A DNA stretch of 64,000 bases from Omphalotus guepiniiformis (Eukaryota; Basidiomycota; Agaricomycetes; Agaricales; Omphalotaceae): assembly GCA_028554645.1 (NCBI GenBank), contig JAQOOI010000037.1, forward strand, positions 163,320-227,319, written 5' to 3'. Positions within the stretch are counted from its first letter, which is position 1, and each line of letters opens with the position of its first letter. This document shows positions 1 to 11,191 of this stretch, in pieces. Below the pieces are notes generated by a model. That model worked only from the letters and a program-made list of their open reading frames with translations, ran no database searches and was not told the DNA's origin. Position numbers and translations under genes: made by a program.

Positions 1-1053
1 TCTCTCAGATGCGTCCTTCCACTTCCAACCATTCTTTAGCACCATACAAAGATGACTTGCAATAGCTCTTGCTCGATATGCTTGTAGTCCATGGTCACCC
101 GCCTCAAACTGGAAACTCCTGGATTTGATGGCCTTCTCGATGTCCGATAAGGCACGGACCATATTTGCATGACGCTCCGCCTTTCGCTTCTTTCGTGTGA
201 CACGAGCAGATTCAGCAAGTGTTCTTCGCTGTCGTTTTGAAGCAACCGGCTCACTGGTATCACTTTCAGATTCACTTGCTTCATCGATCTGAAGGTCTGA
301 AGCATAGCCTGTGAAAATCATGTCAGGCTGACGTTGAACTCCTTGTTGAACTTCGAGTGAGAGCACAGCTTTGATGTTGAACCGCTCAGGACTTGGAGAT
401 GGTGCCAATGCATGGTTAGGTGCAGTGGAGGTTGAAGGAAGAGGCTGACGAAAGTAATGTTGAAAGAGATTGGCACTCGCACTGGACATTATGCATGTCA
501 GTTCCAAAACTTATTTATCTCTGAAAAAGTTCACTCACAATTTTCGACTTTTCTCATCATCCACCGCTTTTGCTTTTGCCTCTGCTTGATGTCGGCGCTT
601 GGTACGTTCAGATCAACTGCTATATTTGGATGCTCGCATCTTCTTTTCTGCAGCTGTCCACTCTGCTTCAGATATCAATCTCCTCCTCATTTCCTGATAG
701 GCAGTGACCTCCTCCAGCAACTCCAGCTCTATCCATACCTCTGTCTCAAGGCTTGCAAGCAGCTCTTCACCCTCCAGCTCATCCAGAGTCTCATCCATGT
801 CACTTCCTGAGTCTTCCTCATTGTCACTATCAGTCTCAAACTCAGAGTCTGCCTCAGAAGGCACGTAATTCACGGTTGTATCCCAATCACATTCCAATGA
901 TCTCTCCTTGATAGCATTACCATCTCCCTCATCCTCTGTGGCTGCGACGTTACGATCAAGCAGTAGATTGCGGCTATGTTGTGATTTCCAGGCATGTTCT
1001 GCTGCATTGAAATGTTTCTTGGATGGACGGCCACGACGACAAGCCATTAACAA
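1..1053 (-). pseudogene. Broken transposon-like gene, amino-terminal part, running off the left edge
   Basis: The frame opens at 1047 (or 1053) with a basic MACRRGRPSKK start, where GRPSKK resembles an AT hook, followed by a long Asp/Glu-rich stretch. A TGA at 613-615 interrupts it, but the same frame continues with a charged Arg/Lys segment (RTKRRHQAEAKAKA). A plausible 57-bp intron lies at 482-538 on the minus strand: donor GTGAGTG, branch-like CTGAC, acceptor CAG. The reading then continues through a second basic region (KRQRR, RKKRK) to the window edge. The tail (IASHLCMVLKNGWKWKDASER) resembles the region before the catalytic domain in fungal DDE-type transposase-like proteins; this is recognition from memory. 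The catalytic part is not in the window. The single TGA would fit a CGA or TGG codon mutated by a transition. It could also be a domesticated nuclear protein. Confidence 0.5.
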
Positions 1054-3600
1054 TGATAGAATACGCAGATATAGATTATCAGTGACTGTAGCAACAATCC
1101 AATGTATCTACCCATCTACCTAGCGCACACCACTGACCCAGTGTGCTAAAAAAAATTTCACCATCCCCAATTGGCTGCTGCACAGCCACTGTCCAAAAGT
1201 GGAGGTGACTAGCGGGCCGGCACCATAGAACTCGTACTTTGGCACGAAAACATTTGATTTCTGATCCAGTTAAGCATGATGCCGTTGATGGATTGATCTC
1301 GGCATCTCGTTGTTGAGGCTTCTTCGGTCTGATGTTGCTTCCTGCGGATTTGTCGGTCTGGTGTCTTTCTTGCGGAGTTGTCGGTCTGATGTGTGTTTGT
1401 TTCGCTGTCCCTGCTGTTGTTTTTCTGTGTTCTGCGTTCACGAACATGTAATAATTATTGCTTTTCTATTTAAGTCTCTTACATGTGTATCTTCGTCTCC
1501 TATCTACAACCCTTTGCTGAGTTTAACATCACCTACATCAGAAATTATGCAATTTGATGGAACAGCTTGTTTTGGCTTGCAGCCACCTGGAAAAGGACCC
1601 AAAAGCCTAACCTGCCGCAAGCGGACCAGCAGGTCCTATTTTCCTCACAAGCAGTTTCCTCTTTAGTCGAATCTAAGCAAAATCAAAGAGTTTTCATTAG
1701 ATAATACACTAATATGGTGATGGTGAGCTTGTTGTTTCAGCAAAAAAGCGGACAAGCAGCCGGCAAATTGTGAATTTGCTGATGTACAATGGCAATCTTG
1801 GCAGAGATAATGTCAAGCTAAGCAAAAAGGGCAACCACACAGCATGTACAGTCATTTATGCAAAAACAACTGAAATAAGAAATAAGGCTTTTGGGCTGTG
1901 TCTGGAACTGATGGTCTGATTTGGCTTATTGTAACCCAATTTGGTTTAAGGCTTAAACAAAATTGGGCACTTAAACCAAATGTGGTATTATGACACATAA
2001 GTATTATGTGAGCCCTGATGCCCCTGCTTTGACCGTAAAAACACAAATCAGACTGTAAAATCATGTCTACCAGCACTGTCAAAGGGAGGAAAATACTTTT
2101 ACATTATCCAAACAGCCAAATGTCTGCTCATTGATTAGAACTACTGGGTTTCCCAAATATCAAGGTTTAATTAAATTATACTTAATGAGCAGAACACCTG
2201 CATGCACCAGAAACTAAATAGATTCTAGTGTGATACAACACATAGAGCAGAGGCAAACTAGCTCAAGGAAGTCTCAAATGAACATCACAGTTGAAAGTTC
2301 CAGTGCATTTATATCCAATACTTACTTCACACTGCAATTCAGAAAACTTTGGATATAGAGACAGCCTCCTGTTGGAATCTTTATCTATGGCTGGTATATA
2401 TTGCTTCCACCAGATCAACAACCAGTCACATACCCCATTTTGAGAATGCAGTCAATCTCCTCAGAAATTTGTGTATATCTTTGTATTTGTGTAAACTTGC
2501 CTAAAACAAATTCAAAAAAATTCAAATTAGTTCACCAAGGCCATAAGTTGTATATATAGATCTTATTCAACGCTGCTACTTGTGAGTTCCATATAACAGT
2601 GCAAAAATGAGATATGCAGAGGAATTGAATCGAGCACTCATAGGAGGAAAAATTACATAATAAAATTGACGTACTAGACAGATAGACTAAAGGAGCTTAT
2701 ACATCTGTATTGTGCCAAAAGACTATTATAGAATTTTGATTTCCCTGACCAGTTTCAAATATCACACCAAAGCCTGAATTAATCACTCACCAATGCTGAC
2801 AACGAGAAGCTGCAGTCAGCGTCGAAGACCCTCACAATATGGAATAAACCCTCTATATAAACATCACTTGTATCTGGTTGAATCACCGGCCTCACACGGA
2901 AGCCTGTGCCATACCGGCTATCCATCTTTAATCACCCAACGCAAACTCGTACCCGCCTGGGCACCGGCCCAGGCCACCAATCAAGTATGTCCTATAAACC
3001 ATACTATATTTGCCCCCCCTTACCTTGGGTGTTTTATGATTCAAATGCTGGTTGTAGCAATGGGCCCAGTAAAGCATAGTTCCCATGGCATTGTATAAGA
3101 AATATGCTGATAACATTTTGATAATTGTTAATGTAAGTCTTGAGATTTATTGAAGACTTATTTTTTATTTAAGATTATAATATATCTCCCAGACCTCTAC
3201 AGTAAGTTCCAGAGGGTAGTATGATATCTTGAGAGTGTGACAAGTTATCACAGTGTAAATCTCCCATTATTCCACCAAGAATTATGAAAATCTGATTTTA
3301 AAAATATATTACCATAAATTTTCTTTGGCTATATACTGGAATTACACTATACATATGGAGTTAAATATCTCTTGCACTGCATAGACCTTACAATCAAGAC
3401 ATCTCCAGAGACAGAATTATAAAAGGAAAACACATGTAATCCTATACTGATCTGAATAATATTATTATAGTTTCAGAGAAGTATTGAAAGTTGATTTGTA
3501 TAGTTTCAGTGACCTATCTATAAGATACATGGTATCATTTGATGTCATTCGGGAAATCAGTTTGCGTCCATTGAGGAGGTCTTGGAGAACGAAGAGGATT
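1054..3600. other. Intergenic stretch, no supported gene
   Basis: Mostly AT-rich sequence without a convincing coding frame. The open stretch at 1079-1447 on the minus strand sits directly upstream of the broken gene and is probably its leader or element terminus. A short stretch near 2930-2990 (open as LITQRKLVPAWAPAQATNQV) resembles part of the coding remnant at 18710-18946, so an old repeat fragment is likely there. I see no tRNA, rRNA or terminal repeat pair that I can define. Confidence 0.45.
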
Positions 3601-3632
3601 TTTGATTAGGGAGACACATACAGAGGTCTTTC

Positions 3633-5405
3633 ATGCGTCTCCGGTTACATTGGGAAGATCGGTGGAAGCTTTATTGGGAAACGCTGAGTATCAAGACTTC
3701 AATTCACTCCTGGAAATTTGCCCAAACCCTTCATATGATTCATTGCTACGAACTTGCTATAAATATTCCTCTTCATCGAACTTTATTCACACTCCTTGGA
3801 CATTGGACAGAGAGAGTTTTGACTGATCCATTCTTTTGCATGACAGGAACAGCACCAAAGCGAAAGTACAAACCGGTACACAGAAAATATTGACCGGTAC
3901 CCACCTATATGCCCAACCCAGAAGCTCAGCAATTCAGAACTATACTGTCTCCGACACCTTTGACACTGCCGTTAACAAAACCTCCACCTATAGATTCTCT
4001 TGTGTTTGGTAAGAGGGTTACAAAGAACAGACTAAGGGAAATGATAGGAAGGATTGACGAGGGAATACTCACTTCAGACGAAATCAACCTACTCGCTTAC
4101 ATGGTCATCATTCGAGAAGGAGCATTTGCGTTCAATTTTTCGGAAAAAGGTTATTTCTCGAGAGACTACTATCCTGACTATGAGATACCCACTATAGAAC
4201 ACATGCCATGGCAAAGACCACCAATAAGGATTCCAAAGGCCATTGAAGAACAAGTACAACAAGAGATTTTTGCACAGGAGAAAGAGGGAAGGTTTGAGCT
4301 GACAACATTGAGTTATAGATTGGTACTGTTCGCAGTTGCTAAAAAGAAAGGAGTAAGGTTGGTTGTTAACCTTGAAGAACTAAATGCAGTCACTATACAG
4401 GATTTGTCATTACCACCCAACGTGAACAAGTTTGCTGAGGATTTTCTGGGATACGCAATGTATGGGCTTTTTGATTTATATTCAGGATTCAATGTGAGAT
4501 GGATGGCAGTAAAATTGAGGCCGTTACAAGCATTCCATTCGCTGGCTGGAGCTAAACAGCAGTGTACACTTGTACAAGGGTATACAAATGCAGTGCAGAA
4601 ATTTCAGAGATGTGTCGAGCACACTCTTATATCGGTACGTGATTTTGTGAAGAACTTTGTTGACGATTGCAGATTGAAAGGACCATCTTCAAAATTCAAC
4701 AATGAAACTATCCGGGAGAACAAGAATATCAGAAAGTATGTGCTTAAGTATATTCAGAATCTTGACCTTCTTCTAGGAGCTTTGATAAATGCTGGGATCA
4801 CTGCCTCGGGATCAAAAGCTGTTTTGGCTGCTACTCGTCTCAAGATAGTCGGAACAGTTGTGTCTTACGAAGGTTGAATAATAGAGCTGAACTTGGTCAC
4901 AAAGGTACGTAAGTGGAAGGAACCGACATCAGTATTGGAAGTACAACAATTCCTGGGAGTTGCGGGAGTTGGAAGGAAATGAATTAAAGGGTTTGCCATT
5001 ATAGCTAAGCCCTTGACTATTCTTCTACATAATACGGAATCTAAAAACAAGTTTTTCTTTCCAGGAGATGCTATAGATGCAATGAAATTGCTCATTGACA
5101 AAGTTACAACGGCGCTGGTGCTGATAAAAATAGATTATGAAGTCGCCTGCGGGGTTGGGAAGAAAGGTAGGAAGAATAATGAAGGACTAATAGTTCTAGG
5201 AGTGGATTCTTTGTGGATATGAGCAGGATGGGCACTTTATCAGATTCTAGAAAGGAGGAAATGTCCTGCGCTGTATGAATTGTGCACGTTCAATGAACAA
5301 GAACAAAATTACGGTCAACCAAAGTCCGAAATGTACGGGATTTTCCGGGCGTTGAAGGAGGTTTGACATCGTGTATGGGGGATGCACTTCCGGCTGGATC
5401 ACGAT
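3633..5405 (+). pseudogene. Ty3/gypsy retrotransposon pol remnant (reverse transcriptase and start of RNase H)
   Basis: This is a gypsy polymerase fragment without gag, integrase or LTRs of its own. A lead-in (KYKPVHRKY) continues in frame across a TGA at 3891-3893 into MPNPEAQQF. The reverse transcriptase core follows: RLVVNLEELNAVT, MYGLFDLYSGF, AFHSLAGAKQQC and the catalytic block NFVDDCRLKG at about 4660-4690, with both Asp present. After the core, VRKWKEPTS, QQFLGVAGVGRK and the RNase H-side block GWALYQILERR are readable. Further TGA codons at 4875, 4980, 5220 and 5364 break the same frame, where related elements have Trp or Arg, so it cannot make a full polymerase. The 3' side ends at RLDHDN, exactly where a 1.5-kb LTR begins, so the copy was cut by that insertion. 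The gag-type remnant at 32486-33680 looks like the same broad family in the opposite orientation. Confidence 0.85.
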
Positions 5406-5614
5406 AATTAGCAGCGAATTGAGCACTCTAAGATGTAAGAACTTGTCTAGACTCAAAGGTTGCCTTGTAAAAGCAAGTGTAGTCTGGTGTTGGCAAAGAT
5501 TCCGCATGCAGAAAACTAACTAAAGTCGAGCTAGACTGTAGGAAAGACTAACTGAACTGAAAGACCACCGTCTAGACCCGTTGACGAGTACCAGATAACA
5601 GCAAACAGACAGAA

Positions 5615-5617
<3 letters not shown>

Positions 5618-5645
<28 letters not shown>

Positions 5646-5647
5646 TG

Positions 5648-5691
<44 letters not shown>

Positions 5692-5713
5692 CAGACAGAC
5701 AGACAGACAGACA
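5618..5713. repeat. (GACA)n microsatellite inside an LTR
   Basis: Almost pure GACA tetranucleotide array with a few interruptions (CATGG, ACAC). The homologous LTR at 37502-38996 has a shorter, differently interrupted array at about 37703-37770, so the array expanded or contracted after the copies separated. The Cys/Leu/Ser/Val-rich reading frame across it on the minus strand is a by-product of the repeat. Confidence 0.9.
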
Positions 5714-6208
5714 GTTTCAAACACAACAGATGTTCAGATATTTAGCACTCTATTAAAGCACTGCAATTCCTAGTAGTCTGCCTCTACCAGCTTGAAGAAC
5801 CGGGGCCTGATGTTCACAATCACAAGGCCTTCTGCAATTTAACACTCTAGAAGATACATAAGTTCTCCAATTTGGCAGGCAGTCGTAACCTGGGGTGCTT
5901 GACCCTATACTTGACAGTATATGTACTCTACTGCTTGTAAGTATTTCATACATATATAGAAAACTGAGTGGAGTAATTAAAAGAAACAGAGGGATAAAAT
6001 TGAGTATAAAATAGAATAAACAGAAACAATATGACTGAGTTGAGTAAGTAGGCATGTCTAGAGGGTAATTATGTGCAGTTCTTGGGTATATATGTGTAAG
6101 TAATATATTTTAGTGATGTTTCTGATACATCTAGACCCTTCTTATCATGTGCTCGAGCCATTCTAAATGAACTACTCCTATGCATTTCGTTATTATTCAT
6201 CTTTGTAA

Positions 6209-6454
6209 CTGTTTTACAGTGTACTTATAGGGGCGCCGAGGACATTTTCCAGTCATATATCCCGTTGGGCTTCCGTATATTCTCCTATTTTGACATCTAG
6301 ACCCCATAGCACCTCGTAGATATGCAAATATCTGTTTTACAGTGTACTTATAGGGGCACCGAGGACATTTTCCAGCCATATATCCCGTTGGGCTTCCGTA
6401 TATTCTCCTATTTCAACATCTAGACCCCATAGCACCTCGTAGATATGCAAATAT
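6209..6454. repeat. 123-bp tandem duplication inside the LTR
   Basis: Two adjacent units, 6209-6331 and 6332-6454, each starting CTGTTTTACAGTG and ending GATATGCAAATAT, differ at only a few positions. The related LTR at 37502-38996 has one unit, so the duplication is specific to this copy. Confidence 0.85.
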
Positions 6455-6872
6455 CCAGCACTCGAAGGCCAATTCTGTCATTACTTTACTAATAAGTTGT
6501 TATACAGTCATCAAGACTGATCATTTTCATAGCTTTGACCATCTGATATCTCGGAACGGAATCGTCAATCACATATTTCCGATCATAAGGTGTTATCTCC
6601 AGTATATCACCAATCTGCAGTTTCTAGGAGGTCGGCTAAGTTCAAACAAACCATTTTGATGGCTCAGCAATACCTCTAGCTTTGTCCTTTCGATGTTATT
6701 CAGGCTCATAAGGCTATTACGCCTGTGTGTGTGTAGTTCCTTCCTTCCTAAGTCCCATGGATTACACAGATACTTGAATAGTGACTTCCAGACGAAGGTC
6801 TCTTTGCCAGGCAGGGTGGATCTGACCATACTGTACAGTCTCGCAGCAGGTAGTTACTTCACTGAAGGTCTA

Positions 6873-8391
6873 TGTCAGCGACTCGAGTTATCAAACTCAA
6901 ATAACCAAACACAAGGATCTTAGTTTTACATGGATAAGAGCAAAGCAGGAAGTAGAATTGGGAAAAGAAGTGATACAAGAAAGTATGCTAAGTACAAGTC
7001 TAAACTCGAGGAGTTATTGACAAGATCGAAGCTAAAGAAATATCTACCTAAGCGGACTTGTTATATACGTAAATAAAACCCTAAACCCTGGGCTATAACC
7101 CTTGACTAATCCACCGTGTGTCTACCATGAGTTCGATTGCCTCAAGTGTTTCATTAATGATCGTGATCGCCTTGAGGTCTACATGCTTGATCTCGATCAT
7201 CATGCTACCTACGTGTGTATTTAATATAACCCTAGATCTATAACTTAAGATGCTATCTACTGATAATAAAAGTGTCTATATATACAAACAATGAGATAAG
7301 ATGAAAAAAGAAAATATTCGTAACATGACCCCCTCCTTAGGGACGATGTCCCCATCGTCCTAACTTCACTGCTAATGCTTCTGTTGGCATCTTCTTCGTT
7401 TCTACTACTTCCATACATGCTTCAGGGATAGGTCGTAACAATGATGTCGGGAATAAGGAAATTGGGACCTCAATCTTTCTTAACTGAGGTGGTTGTGGTT
7501 TAGTGGGGAATTTTTTATGGAACTCTTCGATTGCTTCTTTTGCGTTTGCAAGATTTGCTAATGGTTCCCATGTTTGTTCATGCCGCGAGTATCCCTTCCA
7601 TTGGACTTTGTATCCAAATCTCCCTCCCCTATATTTCCCTGAATCTACTATCTCTTCCACTTTGAACTCCGGTTCTTCTCCTTCTATCACTGGTGGCGGA
7701 TTATCATTCTTAGGCTGCTCAGGGAATTCAGGCGGATGATAGGGTGACAGTAGAACTTCATTAAAGACTGGATGTATCCTCTTCCAAGTCTTCGGTATCT
7801 TTAGTTGATACGACGTCACTCCAACTTTCTTTACGACTTCAAAAGGACCAAATCGTTTATCATCCAACTTCTTCATTGGTCGATCAGAAGTTAGGTTTGT
7901 CGCTTCAAGCCATACTTTGTTGTGTAGCTTCAATCTTATGTCAGCGACTCAAGTTATCAAACTCAAATAACCAAACACAAGGATCTTAGTTTTACACGGA
8001 TAAGAGCAAAGCAGGAAGTAGAATTGGGAAAAGAAGTGATACAAGAAAGTATGCTAAGTACAAGTCTAAACTCGAGGAGTTATTGACAAGATCGAAGCTA
8101 AAGAAATATCTACCTAAGCGGACTTGTTATATACGTAAATAAAACCCTAAACCCTGGGCTATAACCCTTGACTAATCCACCGTGTGTCTACCATGAGTTC
8201 GATCGCCTCAAGTGTTTCATTAATGATCGTGATCGCCTTGAGGTCTACATGCTTGATCTCGATCATCATGCTACCTACGTGTGTATTTAATATAACCCTA
8301 GATCTATAACTTAAGATGCTATCTACTGATAATAAAAGTGTCTATATGTACAAACAATGAGATAAGATGAAAAAAGAAAATATTCGTAACA
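6873..8391 (-). mobile_element. Young Ty3/gypsy deletion derivative with two LTRs and 5-bp target duplication
   Basis: Two LTRs of 453 bp (6873-7325 and 7939-8391) flank a 613-bp interior. In minus orientation each runs from TGTTACGAATATT to CGCTGACA, the expected TG...CA. The element is flanked on both sides by GTCTA (6868-6872 and 8392-8396). Next to the 3' LTR lies a polypurine tract (AAGGAGGGGG in minus sense, about 7330). The interior keeps only the last part of pol; gag, protease, reverse transcriptase and most of integrase are gone, and the join falls directly at the 5' LTR. The two LTRs differ at four positions by eye, so insertion was recent. A longer relative is at 27699-31505. It could only move with enzymes supplied in trans. 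Confidence 0.93.
7337..7933 (-). pseudogene. Integrase C-terminus with chromodomain from the gypsy deletion derivative
   Basis: A 198-residue open frame matches the last part of the pol at 28183-29274. It contains the GPFEVVKKVG block of the integrase C-terminal barrel, the LKIPKTWKRIHPVFNEVLLSP segment, then a chromodomain (GYKVQWKGYSRHEQTWEP) and a basic tail. Chromodomains of chromoviruses direct integration to marked chromatin. The catalytic core (zinc finger and DDE) is absent because of the internal deletion, so this cannot integrate DNA. The frame has no stops although the element is defective, which fits a recent origin. Confidence 0.85.
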
Positions 8392-8591
8392 GTCTATAGG
8401 TATATCAGCCATAAGGTCTTGATGCAATACTCGTACATTGTAGTCCTTTCACTTTGAGCCTTTAACTCTTCTCGTTCTATGTTTTAGCTAGCACTATGGG
8501 ACATAGTCTAGCCCTTTTATTCCCATCATATTCACAGTAGAAATCATTTAATTTCAGGCATTTCAGGTGTGTATGCGTTTTCAGCGCAACA

Positions 8592-8660
8592 TCTTCCCCA
8601 AACTAAATCTAGACCGTCCCCGGTCCGGTGATCGGTCAGTCATACAGCCAAAGATATATT
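8592..8660 (-). other. Polypurine tract and pol C-terminal remnant of the split-LTR gypsy element
   Basis: Read on the minus strand this encodes TDRSPDRGRSRFSLGKMLR and ends at the polypurine tract that abuts the 3' LTR. DRGRSRFSLG is a C-terminal signature I associate with basidiomycete gypsy polyproteins (memory, not a search). A related but more decayed copy, DRGQSRF, is at about 43310-43375. The rest of the interior to the right is not recognisable. Confidence 0.55.
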
Positions 8661-9957
8661 CTAACGCTTCGCAGACAGTCTGTTGATTATATAATACTTA
8701 TTCACACACATTTCAGAGTTTGCCGAAGCAGTGATACACTGTTCACTGCTTTTGCCAGACTATGCCAATCATCAAATTTCAAACTCTGACCCAAAACTCT
8801 CGGCCAGCTGTTTGCCTCCGGCAATTGCCATATGTTCTTTTCAGGTAAGTGACTTTCCGTCTCTTTTTTTTCTTTCACATCTCTTATTCAATTTCCATGC
8901 TTCTTTATTCTTTGTTTTCACGCATCTCTCAGCCTTTCACTGGTTTGTGTGCCATGGGAATGCGGTCAGGTGCAGTCCAGGCACCCCCTTATATAGCCTA
9001 CTTAGGCCACATAATGAGATGACTAAACCCCCCTAAGTAGGGTCTGTCCCTGGGACATCCTTGGCCAAAAATCATGGATGTCCATGTCACACCTGTGACA
9101 TTTGGTGTCTGGGGTCCTGCATCAAGGATGTCCATGATGCAAATTTTCAGTTATATTCCTACTGTTATATTCAAAATTGTAACAGTATGCATCTGAATCA
9201 TGTCACATGCACATATCAAGTTACAGCTGGACTAAAGGTTGAATGTATACATCCTTATACAAACACCATTTCAGAAAATATTCCTGCCCATACTCTCTTT
9301 CATTGAGTGTATACACATGCATGTAATGTTATTAGTGCACCCCATACATATACAAGATGCTCATACATATACAAGATGCTTGATATGTTGAAATGAAGAC
9401 AACTCTCAAATACTATGCATATAATATATATTACTCTCACCATGTTGGAATGTATGCATGTATTCTTATATTACACATATAATATATACAACACTCTCAC
9501 TATGTTGAAATGTATGAATAATACATGTGATAAAATATGTGATAAGTACATACAGTTCCCTCTCTCAACAATCAAGGCTGACTCTATGTTTTCCAGATAT
9601 ACATAAAATACAATAGATATCTTTCTTACATACTATTCTTTTTACTATTTCACATCTCATACATATTCTGGTTCCTACTCTGGCTGTGCACCCTAACATC
9701 CTTCTTTTTTTTTTTCTTCGGTACTATAATTCCTCGTGGCAACTGTTTACAAATACTAGCCCCAGTCAGAAGCAAGGGGGTAAAGGGAAAATTTTTTAAA
9801 AACCTTCACGCTGTGGAAAGTAAAAGAATTAGTAGGACAGAGATGAGGAACGGGTGACCATGCCTGAGAAAATGCCTATTACGCACCCCGCTCGATACGG
9901 GAGTGTGAGACTCCAGCGATCTTCCTAGTCTGGCTCTGGTGGAGGCCTGACTCCAAT
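8661..9957. other. Stretch without a supported gene
   Basis: Probably decayed interior or flank of the element whose 3' LTR lies at 5407-8591. I see short inverted motifs (CTACTTAGG near 9000 with CCTAAGTAG near 9030; CATGGATGTCCATG near 9075) and a small direct repeat (CATACATATACAAGATGCT, twice near 9344-9381). There is no convincing coding frame. Confidence 0.4.
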
Positions 9958-10692
9958 TCACTGTATACTCACTAAAAACTCAGGGTTATAGACCCAGTCC
10001 GATGTTTCCGAGCGCAGGATCGGTGTGACAGAGGCCCATGTAGAGTGGACCAGTGAGGCAGCCAGGGAGTTGGTTCTGAAACATTTTCGGTCTGCTAATA
10101 CCCTGTCCTGTTGCAGGCATTCATTGATGTTGTGGTGCCAACGGTTATGTAGTTCTTCTATTGGTATAACGGAGCCTCCTCTGTCAATTGCACTTTCACA
10201 ACGTAGACGCCAAATGAGATGGGTGGTCTCAGTGATCAAGATGATAAATAGACGACGAGCCATCTTCTTCGAGCCACCCTTGAGGTGATCAAAAGGTAGC
10301 AAGGGTGCTGCAAGGATAGTTCCCACATTCAGGGGTGGAAGGGGTCCCAGGGATAACGGCCAAATATCTCTCACCAGTGCCCAGAGATTGTGCTGGATTC
10401 CCTCGTCACATTCCAGGATGACGTGTTTCAGAGTCTCATCCTGCTCACAATATCCACAGTACGCACAATATTCCATTTCCGGAATGTGCTTCCAGAAAGA
10501 TCCAATCCGGAGCACCCCATGTATAGCTTTCCAGAGGAAGTCACGAATCTTCCTGGTTATGTCCCTCTGACGGATTGCGAGCCAGATTTCGTCCTGGGAA
10601 GGCTGCCGCCGTAGTAACTGTTCAAGGTCTGCTGTTATAACATCTAGCATGTCAGTGGTGGATGCTCGCTTGGGAGCGACCCGTCTAGTACT
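9958..10692 (-). pseudogene. Carboxy-terminal part of a split reverse-transcriptase/RNase H-like gene
   Basis: This is the 3' piece of a gene whose upstream pieces lie at 19909-20713 and 22505-22935. It holds the post-RNase H region typical of some fungal LINE-like proteins: IWLAIRQRDITRKIRDFLWK, then HGVLRIGSFWKHIPEME and a Cys/His cluster (CAYCGYCEQDETLKHVILEC) that looks like a zinc-binding motif. A tail of about 130 residues follows, with the stop at 9958. The 5' side ends at the 14-bp target duplication of the LINE. Removing the LINE and the long-TIR element, with one copy of each duplication, joins KMAY to QLLSTRRVAPKRA in the same frame. Products of this family are nucleic-acid enzymes of retroelement origin; whether it belonged to a mobile LINE or a fixed derivative cannot be told here. 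Confidence 0.75.
10679..10692. repeat. Target-site duplication of the LINE, left copy
   Basis: ACCCGTCTAGTACT, identical to 16985-16998. It lies next to the poly-T run (poly-A on the element strand), as expected for target-primed reverse transcription. Confidence 0.93.
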
Positions 10693-10711
10693 TTTTTTTT
10701 TTTTTTTTTTT

Positions 10712-11191
10712 CAAATCAATTTATTGTGCGGAGGCCTATTAAGCCTATGATGCACATCTACTATTGTAATCTACCAAGAGGCCCGGTGCCTCCCTGCGGC
10801 CCATGTGCCAAAAGGCTCGTTGACGGACTATGTCCCCCGACGATCCGGGCATTCCTTAGCCCGTTTTTGGCGGCCACTTGGTGATTGGGTACGTGTGTGT
10901 AGGCGAGTGGGAGTGTAGCAAGCATAGTCCCTTGGATACTGATGCCATAGCACGCTCCGCAGGACGAAGAACGTGATATATATGTAATGTATGTAAAGGT
11001 AGATAATGGGATGAGTGGGGTGTAAACAGGTGTCTAGGTCTGGATCGCGAGGCTGCGTTGCGGGGGTATAATTGGCAAGGTGTGTGTAGGGAGTAAGGGG
11101 AGGATAGGGTGAAGGCGGGAGTTCGTTGTTGCTGGTGGCAAGGAGTGGGTATTGGTGGTGGGGAGGTGACATCTAGTAAAGCGCAGTATGA
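10712..11191 (-). other. LINE 3' untranslated region
   Basis: Between the ORF2 stop at 11192 and the poly-A there are about 480 bases without a conserved frame. The last bases before poly-A (GCACAATAAATTGATTTG in element sense) contain AATAAA, which could serve as the polyadenylation signal. Confidence 0.6.

Larger units (their letters stand above)
5407..8591 (-). repeat. 3' LTR of a second Ty3/gypsy-type element, split by a nested element
   Basis: The segments 5407-6872 and 8397-8591 align end to end with the uninterrupted repeat at 37502-38996 (about 1.5 kb). In minus orientation the repeat starts TGTTGCGCTG and is preceded at 8592-8606 by a polypurine tract (AGTTTGGGGAAGA), which marks it as a 3' LTR. 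The left end is fixed only to within a few bases, near AGCAGC followed by AATTGAGCACTC. It landed in the gypsy pol remnant at 3633-5405. This copy carries a (GACA)n tract and a 123-bp tandem duplication that the copy at 37502 lacks. The split between 6872 and 8397 is a later insertion flanked by GTCTA. Confidence 0.75.

Noticed and set aside
5520..5726. Cys/Leu/Ser/Val-rich protein on the minus strand
   Set aside because: It is a translation of the (GACA)n microsatellite.
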